A stretch of DNA of 64,000 nucleotides from Balaenoptera acutorostrata (GCF_949987535.1 NC_080067.1:57284405-57348404), one strand, 5' to 3'. Counted from the first letter of the stretch, positions 23,035 through 34,771 are shown. Notes: generated by a model from the sequence alone, not told the origin. Made by a program: numbers and translations.

Positions 23035-26000
23035 CTAGGTTCCACATACATGTGTTAATATACAATATTTGTTTTTCTCTTTCTGACTTACTTCACTCTG
23101 TATGACAGTCTCTAGATCCATCCACATCTCAACAAATGACCCAATTTCGTTCTTTTTTATGGCTGAGTAATATTCCATTTTAAATATGTACCACATCTTC
23201 TTTATCCATTCATCTGTTGATGGGCATTTAGGTTGCTTCCATGACCTGGCTATTGTAAATAATGCTGCAATGAACATTGGGATGCATGTGTCTTTTTGAA
23301 TTATGGTTTTCTCTGGGTATATGCCCAGTAGTGGGATTGCTGGGTCATATGGTAATTCTATTTTTAGTTTTTTTTTTTTTTAATAAATTTATTTATTTAT
23401 TTATTTATTTTTGGCTGTGTTGGGTCTTCGTTTCTGTGCGAGGGCCCTCTCCAGTTGCGGCAAGCGGGGGCCACTCATCATCGTGGTGCGCGGGCTTCTC
23501 ACTATCGCGGCCTCTCTTGTTGCAGAGCACAGGCTCCAGACGCGCAGGCTCAGTAACTGTGGCTCACGGGCCCAGTTGCTCCGCGGCATGTGGGATCTTC
23601 CCAGACCAGGGCTCGAACCCGTGTCCCCTGCATTAGCAGGCAGATTCTCAACCACTGCGCCACCAGGGAAGCCCTATTTTTAGTTTTTAAAGGAACCTCC
23701 ATACTGTTCTCCATGGTGGCTGTTCCAATTTACATTCCCACCAACAGTGCAAGAGGGTTCCCTTTTCTCCACACCCTCTCCAGCATTTGTTGTTTGTAGA
23801 TTTTCTGATGATGCCCATTCTAACTGGTGTGAGGTGATACCTCATTGTAGTTTTGATTTGCATTTCTCTAATAATTAGTGATGTTGAGCAGCTTTTCATG
23901 TGCTTCTTGGCCATCTGTATGTCTTCTTTGGAGAAATGTCTATTTAGGTCTTCTGTCCATTTTTGGATTGGGTTGTTTGTTTCTTTAAAATTGAGCTGCA
24001 TGAGCTGTTTATATATTTTGGAGATTAATCCTTTGTCCATTGATTCATTTGCAAATATTTTCTCCCATTCTAAGGGTTGTCTTTTCGTCTTATTTATGGT
24101 TTCCTTTGCTGTGCAAAAGCTCTGAAGTTTCATTAGGTCCCATTTGTTTATTTTTGTTTTTATTTCCATTACTCTAGGGGATGGATCAAAAAAGATCTTG
24201 CTGTGATTTATGTCAAAGAGTGTTCTTCCTATGTTTTCCTCTAAGAGTTTTATAGTGTCCGCTCTTACATTTAGGTCTCTAATCCGTTTTGAGTTTACTC
24301 TTGTGTATGGTGTTAGGGAGTGTTCTAATTTCAGTCTTTTACATGTAGCTGTCCAGTTTTGCCAGCACCACTTATTGAAGAGACTGTCTTTTCTCCATTG
24401 TATATCCTTGCCTCCTTTGTCACAGATTAGTTGACCATAGGTGCATGGGTTTATCTCTGGGCTTTCTATCTTGTTCCATTGATCTATGTTTCTGTTTTTG
24501 TGCCAGTACCATATTGTCTTGATTACTGTAGCTTTGTAGTATAGTCTGAAGTCAGGGAGTTTGATTCCTGCAGTTCCGTGTTTTTCCTTCTAGACTGCTT
24601 TGGCTATTCGGGGTCTTTTGTGTCTCCATACAAATTTTAAGATGATTTGTTCTAGTTCCGTAAAAAATGTCATTGGTAATTTGATAGGGATTGCATTGAA
24701 TCTGTAGATTGCTTTGGGTAGTATAGTCATTTTCACAATATTGATTCTTCCAATCCAAGGACATGGTATATCTCTCCATCTGTTGGTATCATCTTTAATT
24801 TCTTTCATCAGTGTCTTATAGTTTTCTGCATACAGGTCTTTTGTCTCCCTAGGTAGGTTTATTCCTAGGTATTTTATTCTTTTTGTTGCACTGGTAAATG
24901 GGAGTGTTTCCTTAATTTCTCTTTCAGATTTTTCATCATTAGTATATAGGAATGCAAGAGATTTCTGTGCATTAATTTTGTTTCCTGCAACTTTACCAAA
25001 TTCATTGATTAGCTCTAGTAGTTTTCTGGTGGCATTTTTAGGATTCTCTATGTATAGTATCATGTCATCTGCAAGCAGTGACAGTTTTACTTCTTCTTTT
25101 CCAATTTGTATTGCTTTTATTTCTTTTTCTTCTCTGATTGCTGTGGCTAGGCCTTCCAAAACTATGCTGAATAATAGTGGTGAGAGTTGATATCCTTGTC
25201 TCATTCCTGATCTTAGAGGAAATGCTTTCAGTTTTTCACCATTGAGAATGATGTTTGCTGTGGGTTTGTTGTATATGGCCTTTATTATGTTGAGGTAGGT
25301 TCCCTGTAGGCCCACTTTCTGGAGAGTTTTTATCATACATGGGTGTTGAATTTTGTCAAAAGCTTTTTCTGCATCTATTGAGATGATCATATGGTTTTTA
25401 TTCTTCAATTTGTTAATATGGTGTATGACATTGATTGATTTGTGTATATTGAAGAATACTTGCATCCCTGGGATAAATCCCACTTGATCATGGTGTATGA
25501 TCCTTTTAATGTGTTGTTGGATTCTGTTTGCTAGTATTTCGTTGAGGATTTTTGCATCTATATTCATCAGTGATATTGGTCTGTAATTTTCTTTTATTGT
25601 AGTATCTTTGTCTGGTTTTGGTATCAGGGTGATGGTGGCCTCATAGAATGAGTTTGGGAGTGTTTCTTCCTCTGCAATTTTTTGGAAGAGTTTGAGAAGG
25701 ATGGGTGTTAGCTATTCTCTAAATGTTTGATAGAATTCACCTATGAAGCCATGTGGTCCTGGACTTTTGTTTGTTGGAAGATTTTTAATCACAGTTTCAA
25801 TTTCATTACTTGTGATTGGTCTGTTCATATTTTCTGTTTCTTCCTGGTTCAGTCTTGGAAGGTTATACCTTTCTAAGAATTTGTCCATTTCTTCCAGGTT
25901 GTCCATTTTATTGGCATCAAGTTGCTTGTAGTAGTCTCTTAGGATGCTTTGTATTTCTGCGGTGTCTGTTGTAACTTCTCCTTTTTCATTTCTGATTTTA

Positions 26001-27167
26001 TTGATTTGAGTCCTCTCCCTCTTTTTCTTGATGAGTCTGGCTAATGGTTTATCAATTTTGTTTATCTTCTCAAAGAACCAGCTTTTAGTTTTATTGACCT
26101 TTGCTATTGTTTTCTTTGTTTCTATTTCATTTATTTCTGCTCTGATCTTTATGATTTCTTTCCTTCTGCCAACTTTGGGTTTTGTTTGTTCTTCTTTCTC
26201 TAGTTCCTTTAGGTGTAAGGTTAGATTGTTTACTTGAGATTTTTCCTGTTGCTTGTGGTAGGATTGTGTTGCTATTAACTTCCCTCTTAGAACTGCTTTT
26301 GCTGCATCCCATAGGTTTTGGATCGTTGTGTTTTCATTGTCATTTGTCTCTAGGTATTTTTTGATTTCCTCTTTGATTTCTTCAGTGATCTCTGGGTATT
26401 TAGTAACGTATTGTTTAGCCTCCATGTGTTTGTGTTTTTAATGTTTTTTCCCTGTAATTCATTTCTAATCTCATAGCATTGTGGTCAGAAAAGATGCTGG
26501 ATATGACTTAAATTTTCTTAAATTTACTGAGGCTTGATTTGTGACCCAAGATGTGATCTATCCTGGAGAATGTTCCGTGAACACTTGAGAAGAAAGTGTA
26601 ATCTGCTATTTTCGGATGGAATGTCCTATAAATAGCAATTAAGTCTATCTGGTCTATTGTGTCATTTAAAGCTTCTGTTTCCTTATTTATTTTCATTTTG
26701 GATGATCTGTCCATTGGTGTAAGTGAGGTGTTAAAGTTCCCCACTATTATTATGTTACTGTCGATTTCCTCTTTTATAGCTGTTAGCAGTTGCCTTATGT
26801 ATTGAGGTGCTCCTATGTTGGATGCATATATATTTATAATTGTTATATCTTCTTCTTGGATTGATCCCTTGATCATTATGTAGTGTCCTTCCTTGTCTCT
26901 TATAACATTCTTTATTTTAAAGTCTATTCTATCTGATATGAGTATAGCTACTCCAGCTTTCTTTTGATTTCCATTTGCATGGAATATCTTTTTCCATCCC
27001 CTCAGTTTCAGTCTGTATGTGTCCCTAGGTCTGAAGTGGGTCTCTTGTAGACAGCATATAGATGGGTCTTGTTTTTGTATCCATTCAGCAAGCCTGTGTC
27101 TTTTGGTTGGAGCATTTAATCCATTTACATTTAAGGTAATTATTGATATGTATGTTCCTGTGACCAT
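23035..27167 (-). pseudogene. L1#1 ORF2 (endonuclease-reverse transcriptase), broken
   Basis: ORF2 would encode the protein that nicks target DNA and reverse-transcribes L1 RNA. It starts at 27,167 (MVTGTYISI) with an AP-like endonuclease domain: the QETHF motif is intact, but the catalytic GDFN motif reads GNFN (residue 144, codon at 26,736-26,738). The reverse transcriptase follows, with the ADDM catalytic motif at 25,064-25,072 (the preceding F is L) and the usual GxRQGxPLSP motif degraded to [10 protein letters not shown]. The C-terminal cysteine-rich part ([10 protein letters not shown]...CWWECK) is near 23,760-23,800, and the stop is at 23,035. A stop replaces a Glu codon at about 25,712, frameshifts occur between 26,425 and 26,508, and a SINE splits the C-terminal part. 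It is clearly non-functional. Confidence 0.93.
23373..23673 (-). mobile_element. CHR SINE nested in L1#1 ORF2
   Basis: A minus-sense CHR SINE with A box, B box and an (AAAT)n tail followed by A's. It is flanked by a perfect 15-bp duplication (ctatttttagttttt at 23,358-23,372 and 23,674-23,688). The matching part of L1#2 near 32,820 is uninterrupted and so shows the empty site. The insertion therefore postdates L1#1. Confidence 0.96.
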
Positions 27168-27224
27168 TTTCTTAATTATTTGGGTTTGTTTTTGTAGATC
27201 CTTTTCTTCTCTTGTGTTTCCTGC

Positions 27225-28113
27225 CTAGAGAAGTTCCTTTAGCATTTGTTGTAGAGCTGGTTTGGTGGTGCTGAATTCTCTTAGCTTTTGCTTGTCTGTG
27301 AAGCTTTTGATTTCTCCATCGAATCAGAATGAGATCCTTGCAGGGTAGAGTAATCTTGGTTGTATGTTCTTCCCTTTCATCACTTTAAGTATATCATGCC
27401 ACTCCCATCTGGCTTGTAGAGGTTCTGCTGAGAAATCAGCTGTTAACCTTATGGGAGTTCCCTTGTATGTTATTTGTCTTTTTTCCCTTGCTGCTTTCAC
27501 TAATTTTTCTTTGTCTTTAATTTTTGCCAATTTGATTACTGTGTGTCTCGGTGTGTTTCTCCTTGGGTTTATCCTGTATGGGACTCCCTGCGCTTCCTGG
27601 ACTAGGGTGGCTATTTCCTTTCCCATGTTAGGGAAGTTTTTGACTACATTCTCTTCAAATATTTTCTCGGGTCCTTTCTCTCTCTCTCTTCTCCTTCTGG
27701 GACCCCTATAATGCGAATGTTGTTGCATTTAATGTTGTCCCAGAGGTCTCTTAGGCTGTCTTCATTTCTTTTCATTCTTTTTTCTTTATTCTGTTCCGCA
27801 GCAGTGAATTCCACCATTCTGTCTTCCAGGTCACTTATCCGTTCTTCTGCCTCAGTTATTCTGCTATTGAATCCTTCTAGTTTAGTTTTCATTTCAGTTA
27901 TTGCATTGTTCATCTCTGTTTGTTTGTTCTTTAATTCTTCTAGGTCTTTGTTAAACATTTCTTGCATCTTCTCGATCTTTGCCTCCATTCTTTTTCCGAG
28001 GTCCTGGATCATCTTCACTATCATTATTCTGAATTCTTTTTCTGGAAGGTTGCCTATCTCCACTTCATTTAGTTGTTTTCTGGGGTTTTATATTGTTCCT
28101 TCATCTGGTACAT
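27225..28113 (-). pseudogene. L1#1 ORF1 (RNA-binding chaperone), broken
   Basis: ORF1p normally forms coiled-coil trimers that coat L1 RNA. The start is at 28,111-28,113 (MYQMKEQ). A one-base loss in the A run near 28,070 shifts the frame before EIGNLPEKEF. A coiled coil follows (about 28,030-27,800, Glu/Lys-rich heptads such as ITEAEERISDLEDRM), then the RRM-like region (NIRIIGVPEGEE), another frameshift near 27,690, the C-terminal domain (YRINPRRNTPRH) and a premature TGA near 27,324 where a CGA codon is expected. The final MLKELL stop is at 27,225. The CGA to TGA change is a typical CpG decay. Confidence 0.9.
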
Positions 28114-28253
28114 AGGCCTCTGCCTTTTCATCTTTTCTCTCTCTCTGTGAATGTGGTTTTTGTTCCACAGGCTGTAGGATTGTAGTTCTTCTTGCTTCTG
28201 CTGTCTGCCCTCTGGTGGATGAGTCTATCTAAGAGGCTTGATGGGAGGGACTC
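28114..28253 (-). other. Remnant of L1#1 5'UTR
   Basis: About 140 bp upstream of ORF1 match the end of an L1 5'UTR (gtctgccctctggtggatga). The element stops here, at the target-site duplication, so it is 5'-truncated and has lost its promoter. Confidence 0.75.
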
Positions 28254-28266
28254 GCCCCCAGTTCTT
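28254..28266. repeat. Target-site duplication of L1#1 (5' side)
   Basis: The second perfect copy of gcccccagttctt, followed by aagac. From 28,267 to about 28,560 the sequence is AT-rich and unassigned. Confidence 0.9.
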
Positions 28267-28560
28267 AAGACTAGCTAGTGTTAAAAGGATATTCTACCAA
28301 ATCTTTAAAATTAATATATCAAAAGAGAGAAATAATGGTGATCATCTGCATAGATTCTGAAAGGTGTTAGGTAATATTTAATATCTAAAATAAGAATCTC
28401 TGCATACTTCTACAATATGATGAAATATGAATAAATATCACACTATGATAAAATAGTAATAGATGAATACTTCCCCAATATGTTAAAGTTGAAATAGTTG
28501 AGACTTTCATAGTTGTGGCATAATTTGTTAACCCAAAGCCAGCATTAATGCTTTAGCACT

Positions 28561-28990
28561 AAAAGCAGAAACAAGAGATCAGATATCACCTTTATTATTT
28601 AACATTGGTATAGAGGTGGCAACCAATACAATTAGACAAGAGATCAAAGTAGGAGGTATAAAAGTAGATTATAAAAGAATCATTGCTATCAGACAAAGTG
28701 AGTCTTTACCTAGAAAACCTAAAAGAATCAATTGAAAAACAATGACAAATAAAAATTTAGTTGATGGCTATGTATACATTTCATATACAGAAATTTTAAA
28801 AAATCAATTATAGAACTAAAACTAGTTAGAATTAGTTAGAAACTAGTTACGAAATCTGATAGAAGAAATATTCCATTTACAAAAACAACACAATGATAAC
28901 ATACCTACAATTAAATAAACCTACACACACATTGGACAGAAGTACAAAGCTAAATGGACAGATTCCTGATCTTAATGGTTGCTTTTGAAC
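28561..28990 (+). repeat. Old L1 fragment, ORF2 reverse transcriptase part
   Basis: Sense-strand L1 text such as atcacctttattatttaaca, then caattagacaagagatcaaa, corresponds to the stretch just before and through the catalytic centre of the reverse transcriptase. It is heavily decayed. Because it encodes a later part of ORF2 than the sequence that follows, the two pieces are rearranged or come from separate insertions. Confidence 0.7.
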
Positions 28991-29850
28991 TTTTTTCTGA
29001 CAATGAGTGAACAAGCAGGAAAAAATAGATTATTGAGGATATTAAAAATTCAGACAACATATTTAATAAGCTGATTTGATGAATAGAATCTTGCATTCAT
29101 AGAACATGCTTACTCATTTCCAGCACACATGGAGCATTTACCAAATCTGAGCAAACAATAGAACTAAAAATAAGAACCTGCAAAATCATTAGTTTGTGTT
29201 TCTTATTTTATAACCTCAATGCAATGAATTTGGAAATTGGAGGAAAAAACCTGCAATCCCTGTATTTTTGGAACCTAAGACAAACAAAAAACCACAGCCT
29301 TTCTAAGATATTCATAGTCCAAAAAAGAAATTAGTATGTGAATTATGAAACAATTCTAATTGAATGACAAGGAAAATAAAAACTTGTAAAATAAAGAACA
29401 TAAAGATTTTTACATTCAAATTCATATGTTAAAAAGACAAATAAAGAAATGTAATATTTAACTCACAGGCTTAGAAAATGAAAAACGATGAGGACCCAAA
29501 TTAGTAGAAGGAAAGAGGTTAAAAAAAGAAAAAGTTAATGAAGTTGAAGACAAAGGAACAATGGAGAGGTTTTACAAAACCCAACCAAAAAAAGATTTAC
29601 AATAAAATAAGCAAAGAATCTAATAAAGTTGATCAAGAAAAAATAAAAAAACAAATAGCAAAATTGAACATGTCAGGAATAGAAAAATAGACACAACCAC
29701 AGTTTTTAAAAATCTCTACAATGACAAAACAAATTTATGAAATGGATAATTTTCAAAATAAATTTAAATTAAAAAACTGATTCAAAAGGAAAGAGGAAAA
29801 TCTTCTAGATCTATAGCCATTAAAGAAATTGAATTGGTAGTTTAAAATAT
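28991..29850 (+). repeat. Old L1 fragment, endonuclease to RT part
   Basis: Sense-strand ORF2 text: the region around 29,125-29,240 (cacacatggagcatttaccaaa, then acctcaatgcaatgaatttgg) matches the end of the endonuclease domain, and 29,400-29,840 matches the linker toward the RT fingers. Stops occur in every frame. Confidence 0.6.
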
Positions 29851-30490
29851 AGTCAATTCTCATTATTCATAGTAGGTATGTTCTATAAAGTTACTGTGAA
29901 CACTGAATTAGGAAATATCAACCATTGCTCCTCCAGGAAAATACAAGGTGAGACTCCTGCAAGCTTCTGATCACATTTTCATCAAGCGTTAAATATGTAG
30001 TCTTGTTTTATGTGTGTTTCTGTTAAAGACACTGTATATAATATGTGTTGATTCATTAACATTGAACTCATGGCCAACAGCATTATAACATGCCTGAACA
30101 AAGCTTATCTAACACATGTAATTCTCTGTAAAGTCTATCACAGTCTTCTTTCACTTAGAAACACTAGACAGCACTTCAGCACTACACTTGGGGGCTATTT
30201 TAAACAATGAAATCACCAGCTAACAGTACAAAAATGTGGAAACGTGGCACTAAATAGACAATAAAAAGGACACTTGTTTACAATATGAGATCTGGAACAA
30301 GAAGGCAGAGTGTCACCTGGTTTGACCTCAGGTAGAAATATTCACATTGGGTAACTGAGATTTTTCAAAAATCTCTGAATGTCTGTGAATGACTTAAAAA
30401 GAGCTGTGAATATCCATTTTGGGGTTACAAATAAGTTTTAGTGATTAGGCAAATTCAGATATACAGAATCCTCTCACAATGGGGATTGAA
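29851..30490. mobile_element. Non-autonomous DNA transposon, TA-flanked
   Basis: A block of about 640 bp splits the sense L1. It starts with gtcaattctcattattca and ends with the near-complement caatggggattgaatgt, so it has imperfect terminal inverted repeats, and a TA adjoins each end. This fits a Tc1/mariner (Tigger-like) non-autonomous element. I recognise the internal text as a widespread mammalian repeat but do not assign the family name. No transposase frame survives. Confidence 0.6.
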
Positions 30491-30905
30491 TGTCTATCAC
30501 AATAATTATGAAGCCCAATTTTTCTTTATAGAAAGATTTTATAAAACTTTCAAGACATTGATAATCCCATTTTATACAAACTATTCTAGAGAGAGAAAAA
30601 TGGAAAAGCTTCCCACCTCATTTATAGACTTGATGGCAAAACTAGATAGGGAAGAAAAATTATCAGACAATTCACTTACTAACATAGAGAACAAATTCAA
30701 ATAAAATATTAACAAACTAAACTAGAAAACTATTCAAATAACCAAGTAGATATGAAAGAATAGTTTAACAGTAGAAAACAAGAAAGCAGTTCACACTGTT
30801 AACAGATTGAAGAGAAGAACCCTACAATCATCTCAATAAATGCAGAAAATAAACAAAAGGATGGCATAAAACTCAACACCTTTTTGTCATTAAAAAACAA
30901 AACAA
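30491..30905 (+). repeat. Old L1 fragment, RT fingers part (continuation)
   Basis: The sense ORF2 text resumes after the DNA transposon: aaactattctagagagag, ttcccacctcatttatagac, then atcatctcaataaatgcaga, which corresponds to the conserved region around the first RT aspartate. It forms one element with 28,991-29,850. Confidence 0.7.
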
Positions 30906-30927
30906 AGTGAAGCTGCATTTTATTGCC

Positions 30928-31128
30928 GTAGATCAGTCATTCTCAAAATTTAGCATACATCCAAATTATGTAGAGGGCTTGCTAAAATACAGATTGCTTT
31001 GCCCCATCCCTAGCATTTCTGATTCAGTAGATCCCTGGTTTGGTGTCAGAGAATCTTTATTTCTAACAAGTTCCCAGGTGATGCTGACACTGCTAGCCAA
31101 GACAGCACCTTGAGAACCACCGCCATAG
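30928..31128 (+). mobile_element. MER5A hAT-Charlie DNA transposon
   Basis: The terminal inverted repeats cagtcattctcaaaattta and its mirror accttgagaaccaccg bound a palindromic element (tttctgattcagtagatccc in the centre). It is better preserved than the copy at 17,089. Confidence 0.87.
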
Positions 31129-31165
31129 GGGGTGTAGGCCCAGTATAATCACTATTCTGATTTTT

Positions 31166-31490
31166 TTTTCTTTATTCTTTTTTTTAAAGGAACTCCTTTA
31201 TTTATTTATTTATTTATTTATTTATTTTGGCTGTGTTGGGTCTTCGTTTCTGTGTGAGGGCTTTCTCTAGTTGCGGCAAGCGGGGGCCACTCTTCATCGC
31301 GGTGCGTGGGCCTCTCACTGTCACGGCCTCTCTTGTTGCGGAGCACAGGCTCCAGATGCGCAGGCTCAGTAGTTGTGGCTCACGGGCCTAGTTGCTCCGC
31401 GGTATGTGGGATCTTCCCAGACCAGGGCTTGAACCCGTGTCCCCTGCATTGGCAGGCAGATTCTCAACCACTGCGCCACCAGTGAAGCCC
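31166..31490 (-). mobile_element. CHR SINE
   Basis: A full-length minus-sense copy with A/B boxes, an (AAAT)n tail at 31,199-31,227 and an extra A/T-rich tail to 31,166. It is flanked by a perfect 16-bp duplication (cactattctgattttt at 31,150-31,165 and 31,491-31,506). The end nearest the duplication reads agtgaagccc rather than agggaagccc. Confidence 0.96.
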
Positions 31491-31506
31491 CACTATTCTG
31501 ATTTTT

Positions 31507-32110
31507 CAAGAAAAATCAGAAATATGTACTTTTATGTAAAATATCCAATTTTTTAAAATGCTAAACAGTCCACATCAGTCATGTTTTAGGGCAATATCTG
31601 ATGTGTGTGTATCCCTTAAAAATTTAAAGATAGATGTTTCACAGTTTGTAATTTTCCTGCACAATTATGTCTGCCTCAGTTTATATTGCTGTTAAAGACA
31701 TTCTCCAGAAATATTCTGTCCTTCGTGCTTAATCATCAGCTGTTTTATGGTTATCAATTTAATGTATGTATAATTTGTCACATATCAATGATTCTAGTAT
31801 GTTTTCAACACATAAATTGGACCATGCACTGTTTTCACATAGCTTGCTTATTTCTTCCTTTAAAATAGAACATGTAATGGTTTTAAACATCAAAAAAAAA
31901 AAAAGGTTATTGTGATATAGCTTTTTGCTCAATGGAGTTAATGCTTCATTTTAATTCAGAGAAGAAAATAGTACAAATTAAAAGTGAAGCGTAACTCTGT
32001 GCATTTAACTAGGATTTTCAGTTACTTATGTAAGAAATCATGAGCAAGCTTACAAACATGTTAAAATGAGGAAGCTTGATTAGTGCATTAATAATCATTT
32101 TGCTGAAATT
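31507..32110. other. No recognisable feature
   Basis: AT-rich unique DNA between a SINE and L1#2. Confidence 0.5.
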
Positions 32111-32130
32111 CAATATACACACAATTTTTT

Positions 32131-32500
32131 TAACATCTTTATTGGAGTATAATTGCTTTACAATGGTGTGTTAGTTTCTGCTTTATAACAAAGTGAATCA
32201 GCTATACATATACATATATCCCCATATCCCCTCCCTCTTGCATCTCCCTCCCACCCTCCCTATCCCACCCCTCTAGGTGGACACAAAGCACCGAGCTGAT
32301 CTCCCTGTGCTATGCAACTGCTTCCCACTAGCTATCTATTTTACATTTGGTAGTGTATATATGTACATGAAACTCTCTCACTTCATCCCGGTTTACCCTT
32401 CCCCCTCCCCGTGTCCTCAAGCCAATTCTCTACATCTGCATCTTTATTCCTGTCCTGCCCCTAGGTTCTTCAGAACCACTTTTTTTTTTTTTTTTTTTTT
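32131..32500 (-). other. L1#2 3'UTR with G-rich (G4-capable) tract
   Basis: The minus strand carries ggggtgggatagggaggg and two further ggg runs (plus-strand C tracts at 32,246-32,271). This satisfies the G-quadruplex rule with short spacers. A second three-tract cluster lies at 32,398-32,410. G-rich 3'UTR tracts are known in mammalian L1s. A long internal A run (plus-strand T's at 32,480-32,502) lies at the ORF2 stop, and the 3' end has an aataaagatgtt polyadenylation signal. Confidence 0.8.
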
Positions 32501-33657
32501 TTAGATTCCATATATATGTGTTAGCATACGGTATTTTTTTTTCTCTTTCTGACTTACTTCACTCTGTATGACAGACTCTAGGTCCATCCACCTCACTACA
32601 AATAACTCAATTTCATTTCTTTTTGTGTCTGAGTAATATTCCATTGTATTTATGTGCCACATCTTCTTTATCCATTCATCTGTCGATGGACACTTAGGTT
32701 GCTTCCATGTCCTGGGTATTGTAAATAGAGCTGCCATGAACATTGTAGTACATGACTCTTTTTGAATTATGGTTTTCTCAGGGTATATGCCTAGTAGTGG
32801 GATTGCTGGGTCGAATGGTAGTTCTATATCTAGTTTTTTAAGGAACCTCCATACTGTTCTCCATAATGGCTGTATCAATTTACATTCCCACCAACAGTGC
32901 AAGACGGTTCCCTTTTCTCCACACCCTCTCCAGCATTTATTGTTTGTACATTTTTTGATGATGGCCATTCTGACTGGTATGAGGTGATACCTCATTGTAG
33001 TTTTGATATGCATTTCTCTAATGATTAGTGATGTTGAGCATCCTTTCATGTGTTTGTTGGCAGTCTGTATATCTTCTTTGGAGAAATGTCTATTTAGGTC
33101 TTCTGCCCGTTTTTGGATTGGGTTCTTGGTTTTTTTGATATTGAGCTGCTTATAATTTTGGAGATTAACCATTTGTCAGTTGCTTCATTTGCAAATATTT
33201 TCTCCCATTCTGCGGGTTGTCTTTTTGTCTTGTTTATGGTTTCCTTTGCTGTGCAAAAGCTTTTAAGTTTCATTAGGTCCCATTTGTTTATTTTTGTTTT
33301 AATTTCCATTTCCTTAGGAGGTGGGTCAAAAAGGATCTTGCTGTGATTTATGTCATAGAGTGTTCTGCCTATGTGTTCCTCTAAGAGTTTTATAGTGTCA
33401 AGTCTTACTTTTAGGTCTTTAATCCATTTTGAGTTTATTTTTGTGTATGATATTAGGGAGTGTTCTAATTCCATTCTTTTCCATGTAGCTGTCCAGTTTT
33501 CCCAGCACCACTTACTGAAGCTGTCTTTTCTCCATTTTATATTCTTGCCTCCTTTATCAAAAATAAGGTGGCCATAGGTGCATGGGTTTATCTCTGGGCT
33601 TTCTATCCTGTTCCATTGATCTCTATTTCTGTTTTTGTGTCAATACCATACTGTCTT

Positions 33658-33962
33658 TTTTGGGGGGGGGATTTATTTATTTATTTATTTATTTATTTAT
33701 GGCTGTGTTGGGTCTTTGTTTCTGTGTGAGGGCTTTCTCTAGTTGCGACAAGTGGGGGCCACTCTTCATCGCGGTGCGCGGGCCTCTCATTATCGTGGCC
33801 TCTCTTGTTGCGGAGCACAGGCTCCAGATGCACAGGCTCAGTAATTGTGGTTCATGGGCCTAGTTGCTCCACAGCATGTGGGATCCTCCCAGAACAGGGC
33901 TTGAACCTGTGTCCCCTGCACCGGCAGGCAGATTCTCAACCACTGCGCCACCAGGGAAGCCC
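33658..33962 (-). mobile_element. CHR SINE nested in L1#2 ORF2
   Basis: Flanked by a perfect 14-bp duplication (taccatactgtctt at 33,644-33,657 and 33,963-33,976). L1#1 shows the empty site near 24,507. Its tail is unusual: nine consecutive G's on plus (33,662-33,670) lie between the T run and the (TTTA)n, meaning C9 on the sense strand. Confidence 0.96.
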
Positions 33963-34771
33963 TACCATACTGTCTTGATTACTGTAGCTTTGTAGTATAG
34001 TGTGAAGTCTGGGAGCCTGATTCCTCCAGCTCCATTTTTTTTCTCAAGATTGCTTTGGCTATTTGGGGTCTTTTGTGTTTCCATACAAATTGTGAAATTT
34101 TTTGCTCTAGTTCTGTGAAAAATGCCATTGGTAGTTTGATAGGGATTGCACTGAATGTGTAGATTGATTTGGGTATTATAGTCATTTTCACAATGTTGAT
34201 TCTTCCAATCCAAGAACATGGTATATCTCTCCATCTGTTGGTATCATCTTTAATTTCTTTCACCAGTGTTTTATAGTGTTCTGCATACAGGTTGTTTGTC
34301 TCCTTAGGTAGGTTTATTCCTAGGTATTTTATTCTTTTTTTGTAATGGTGATTGGGAGTGTTTCCTTAATTTCTCTTTAATGATTTTTCATCATTAGTGT
34401 ATAGGAATGCAACAGATTTCTGTGCATTAATTTGCATCCTGGTACTTTACGAAATTCATTGATTAGCTCTAGTATTTTTCTGGTAGCATCTTTAGGATTC
34501 TCTATGTATAGTATCATGTCATCTGCAAACAGTGACAGCTTTACTTCTTCTTTTCCGATTTGGATTCCTCTTATTTGTTTTTCCTGTCTGATTGCCATGG
34601 CTAAAACTATGTTGAATAATAGTGGTGAGAGACCCTTGTCTTGTTCCTGATGTTAGTGGTAATGTTTTCAGTTTTGCACCATTGAGAACGATGTTGGCTG
34701 TTGGTTTGTCATATATGGCCTTTATTATGTTGAGGTAAGTTCCCTCTATGCCTACTTTCAGGAGGGTTTTT

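Larger units (their letters stand above)
22276..28253 (-). mobile_element. L1#1: 5'-truncated cetartiodactyl L1 with 3' transduction
   Basis: A minus-sense L1 insertion of about 6.0 kb bounded by a perfect 13-bp target-site duplication. In element order from 28,253 it has a 140-bp 5'UTR remnant, ORF1, a short inter-ORF gap, ORF2 (interrupted by a SINE), a 3'UTR of about 190 bp, an internal A-rich tract, about 515 bp of non-L1 DNA and a terminal poly(A). Its 3'UTR and ORF1 N-terminus differ from those of L1#2, so the two belong to different L1 lineages that share a similar ORF2. Both ORFs are broken, so it cannot move by itself. Confidence 0.92.

Noticed and set aside
23600..23673. tRNA-Glu-like head with A and B boxes in the SINEs
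   Set aside because: This is the pol III promoter part of the SINE. The cloverleaf is diverged and it is followed by SINE body, so it is not a tRNA gene.
23401..23683. Overlapping open frames of 80-120 codons in each CHR SINE, on both strands
   Set aside because: They recur in every copy because the GC-rich SINE body lacks stops. No host gene is indicated.
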